Below are positions 22,554 through 24,202 of a DNA stretch of 24,202 nt, piece by piece. Below the pieces are notes generated by a model. That model worked only from the letters and a program-made list of their open reading frames with translations, ran no database searches and had not been told where the DNA came from. The position numbers were made by a program, and so were the translations under genes. Within the stretch, counting starts at the first letter, position 1, and the number at the start of each line of letters is the position of its first letter. Source of the stretch: Sulfurimonas sp. (GTDB lineage Bacteria; Campylobacterota; Campylobacteria; Campylobacterales; Sulfurimonadaceae); assembly GCA_002733945.2 (NCBI GenBank), contig NVXO02000005.1, positions 29,413 to 53,614 of the forward strand, given 5' to 3'.

Positions 22554-22889
22554 TTTTTGTGAAATTTCTTTAATACTTGTAGTATCGGGGTTATTTATAT
22601 AGTAAGAGTTAAGTAGGTGCTTGAGTCGATTACTATTAAAGCGCCAAAAAAGTTTTGAGTCAAAAGTCTTATCTTTTTTCATTGCTAAAAATAGTTCTTC
22701 AACAGTTTGTATCGTGTTTTTTTTCTCGATGACTTTTAGCATTAATCTCATGAGCTTTTTTTCTGATTCCTGTGTTTTATCATCATCTATAAGTTGCTCA
22801 TTAGGTAAAAAAGCCCATATTTTCCATATACTCAGCATCAAAAAGAGTATAAAAAAAAGTAACATAAGTGTTTTGATATCAACTTCCAT
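22536..22889 (-). CDS. Hypothetical single-span membrane protein
   Basis: A 117-residue protein with one N-terminal membrane helix (about 7-28, LMLLFFILFLMLSIWKIW). The acidic stretch DDDKTQESE comes next, then a helical cytoplasmic domain (EELFLAMKKDKTFDSKLFWR and RLKHLLNSYYINN). By composition it is an N-in/N-out single anchor and I recognise no family. It is transcribed towards fba and overlaps the end of the 79-residue gene by 18 bp. It diverges from cmoA with a 57-bp gap rich in A and T. Confidence 0.7.
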   Translation of the reverse strand: MEVDIKTLMLLFFILFLMLSIWKIWAFLPNEQLIDDDKTQESEKKLMRLMLKVIEKKNTIQTVEELFLAMKKDKTFDSKLFWRFNSNRLKHLLNSYYINNPDTTSIKEISQKLALSL

Positions 22890-22946
22890 TAAAAACCTTT
22901 TTTACAAATATAATAATTATAGGCTATTTAGGATAAAATTATAACT

Positions 22947-23654
22947 ATGAATGATAAAGTATTTACAAAACCGATAAAAAAACAGTTTGAATTTGATGAA
23001 GAAGTTGCAGCTGTTTTTGATGATATGCTAGAAAGAAGTGTTCCTTTTTATAAAGAGAGCCAAAAAATCACTCAGTTTTTTACACATAAAAATCTTAGTG
23101 AGGGTGGTATAGTTTATGACCTAGGCTGTTCAACTGCTTCTTTGTTGTTAAATATACATAGAGACTTAGCTGTAAATGCAGTACTTGTCGGATTAGATAA
23201 CTCAGAAGCTATGTTAAAGCAAGCTCGTAGAAAATGCGAAGCATACGGAGCAGATATCAAAGTAATCAATGCAGATATACTAGAGTATGATTATAAAGAG
23301 GCAGATGTTTTTATAAGTAACTATACTTTACAGTTTATAAGACCTCTTGTTCGTGAAGAGCTAGTGAAAAAAATAGCAAATAGTTTAACAAAAGAGGGTG
23401 TTTTTATCTTTAGTGAAAAGGTGATTAGCCATGAGCCAAAGCTCAATAAAGACTTAATAGAATGTTATTATGACTTTAAGAAAACACAAGGGTACTCTGA
23501 GTACGAGATAATGCAAAAACGTGAAGCACTAGAAAATGTACTAGTCCCATACAGTGAAGAAGAAAATATAAAAATGGCAAAAAATGCAGGTTTTAAACAC
23601 TGTGAAGTGCTGTTTCGCTGGGCAAACTTTGCAACTTTTATAGCTGTAAAGTAG
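22947..23654 (+). CDS. cmoA: Carboxy-S-adenosyl-L-methionine synthase CmoA
   Basis: A 235-residue enzyme making carboxy-SAM from SAM and prephenate; CmoB then uses it to form 5-carboxymethoxyuridine at the wobble base of tRNA. The signature [21 protein letters not shown] (14-34) is typical of CmoA. The SAM-binding loop YDLGCSTAS lies at 57-65, with [17 protein letters not shown] and NYTLQFIRP following. FSEKV and a C-terminal [13 protein letters not shown] also match. Ribosome binding site is weak (AGGATAAAATTATAACT). cmoB is not in this window. Confidence 0.93.
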   Translation: MNDKVFTKPIKKQFEFDEEVAAVFDDMLERSVPFYKESQKITQFFTHKNLSEGGIVYDLGCSTASLLLNIHRDLAVNAVLVGLDNSEAMLKQARRKCEAYGADIKVINADILEYDYKEADVFISNYTLQFIRPLVREELVKKIANSLTKEGVFIFSEKVISHEPKLNKDLIECYYDFKKTQGYSEYEIMQKREALENVLVPYSEEENIKMAKNAGFKHCEVLFRWANFATFIAVK

Positions 23655-23659
23655 AAAAG

Positions 23660-23785
23660 TTACTTCTGCCTTTTATCTTCAGGGTTAAAGATTTTAGCAC
23701 CTATGCTATCAACACTAAACACAATAACTACACCAATCCCAATGATAGTTGTAATCACAAAAAATACAATTAGTCCCATACTCAT
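23660..23785 (-). CDS. 41-residue membrane microprotein
   Basis: A short leftward gene of 41 codons plus TAA. Residues 1-24 form one hydrophobic helix (GLIVFFVITTIIGIGVVIVF), followed by a short polar tail ending NPEDKRQK. The ATG at 23785 has AAAGGAAAATAATT upstream, a strong ribosome binding site. It starts 12 bp downstream of the lipoprotein stop, so the two are probably co-expressed. The Ile/Val/Gly-rich helix and charged tail suggest an inner-membrane accessory subunit; the complex is unknown. It ends 5 bp from the convergent cmoA stop. Confidence 0.72.
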   Translation of the reverse strand: MSMGLIVFFVITTIIGIGVVIVFSVDSIGAKIFNPEDKRQK

Positions 23786-23797
23786 AATTATTTTCCT

Positions 23798-24031
23798 TTA
23801 GTAAACATTTCTAGAAGGTTCAGGTTCTTTTCTTTTGAAAGCTTCACCCATTTCTTTATATGTCATTATATCATCTTCTCCACACTTTTTGTGGTAGTAA
23901 CCTTGAAGGTCGTAGTATTCTTTACAGTCACTATAGTATTTTAAAGAGATACCATGTTTGTTTACACAGCCACTAAAAAGTATACTTAAAATTATTAATA
24001 GACTTATTCTTATCATCTTTATTCCAAGCAT
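23798..24031 (-). CDS. Small cysteine-containing lipoprotein
   Basis: A 77-residue protein with a lipoprotein signal: hydrophobic ISLLIILSILFSGC with lipobox LFSGC, the lipidated Cys at position 22 of the longer form. The mature part is about 55 residues, rich in Tyr, Lys and Glu, with two further cysteines (near SDCKEYYD and HKKCGED) that could form a disulphide. An internal ATG (24016, MIRIS) with GGAATAAAG before it may be the true start. It lies 9 bp after the nth stop, so nth, this gene and the 41-codon gene appear to form one leftward operon. Function unknown. Confidence 0.72.
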   Translation of the reverse strand: MLGIKMIRISLLIILSILFSGCVNKHGISLKYYSDCKEYYDLQGYYHKKCGEDDIMTYKEMGEAFKRKEPEPSRNVY

Positions 24032-24040
24032 TTTTTATAC

Positions 24041-24202
24041 CTAAACTTTAAAAGTTTCTTTTGTTTTACAAAATTCAGTTAAAAAACATTTCTCGCAGTC
24101 TGGATTTTTAGCCTTGCATATATATCGACCAAATAAGACCATACCTTGATGCAGTGCATGTAGGTTGTTTTTAAACTTTTTAACAAGTGTAGCCTCTGTT
24201 GC
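24041..24202 (-). CDS. nth: Endonuclease III, C-terminal part (cut by window edge)
   Basis: The last 53 codons of a base-excision repair glycosylase/AP lyase that removes oxidised pyrimidines. The iron-sulfur cluster ligands are complete with spacing Cys-x6-Cys-x2-Cys-x5-Cys (CKAKNPDC, CEKC, CFLTEFC), which is diagnostic of Nth. LHQGMVLFGRYIC matches the preceding helix. The helix-hairpin-helix and catalytic Lys/Asp lie outside the window. The stop TAG is at 24041-24043, and the downstream lipoprotein gene begins 9 bp later. Confidence 0.9.
   Translation of the reverse strand, partial: ATEATLVKKFKNNLHALHQGMVLFGRYICKAKNPDCEKCFLTEFCKTKETFKV

Noticed and set aside
24043..24057. AAACTTTAAAAGTTT hairpin followed by T-rich DNA as a rightward terminator
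   Set aside because: It lies in the nth coding end, and no rightward gene ends nearby.

Overview
The window is about 24 kb of AT-rich, densely packed chromosomal DNA from a member of the Campylobacterota (Epsilonproteobacteria). A Sulfurimonas-like, free-living relative seems most likely. Three things point there: HobA, a DnaA-binding protein known only from this phylum; the gene order hemW-tatB-tatC-queA diverging from nudix hydrolase-lysC-hobA-holB-folP, which I recall as the layout of the Campylobacter jejuni Cj0577-Cj0585 region; and the order rpsF-ssb-rpsR. The genus is inference. I see no rRNA, tRNA, CRISPR array, insertion sequence or integrase.

Layout. At the left edge a metF-like gene (leftward, cut by the window) diverges from serB and a small unknown gene (rightward). 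Next come a secreted cytochrome c-like protein without a heme motif and a leftward OmpA-family protein with a propeller-like N-terminal region. The leftward block rpsF-ssb-rpsR (3557-4896) has a long leader. Rightward divergent polysaccharide deacetylase and dprA follow. A leftward block (6943-10551) carries a frameshifted small membrane protein gene, hemW, tatB, tatC and queA. Rightward, tightly overlapping genes (10655-14657) encode a nudix hydrolase, aspartokinase, HobA, DNA polymerase III delta-prime and dihydropteroate synthase. A leftward cluster (14660-18776) encodes a NERD-like/degenerate SF1 ATPase, MsrB, a lipoprotein cyclophilin and a PiT transporter with a coiled-coil insert. Upstream of it lies hup with a clear intrinsic terminator.

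The segment 19109-21208 is the least ordinary part. It holds a weak 64-codon ORF, a small HTH protein whose only upstream start codon sits inside a 36-bp near-perfect palindrome, a winged-HTH/coiled-coil protein, and a stand-alone class III nucleotide cyclase-like protein that keeps its metal and transition-state residues. The cyclase-like and coiled-coil genes form a two-gene leftward unit diverging from fba. The right end carries fba, two small unknown genes converging tail to tail, cmoA, a 41-codon membrane microprotein gene, a small lipoprotein gene and the 3' part of nth (leftward, cut by the window edge).

Most of the window is housekeeping: amino-acid and folate metabolism, replication loading, translation, Tat export, tRNA modification (queA, cmoA), DNA uptake and repair (dprA, nth) and glycolysis. 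The best candidates for undescribed biology are the cyclase/coiled-coil pair with the neighbouring palindrome-controlled HTH gene, the NERD-ATPase protein, the frameshifted membrane protein and the heme-less cytochrome-like protein. I do not see a complete known defence system.
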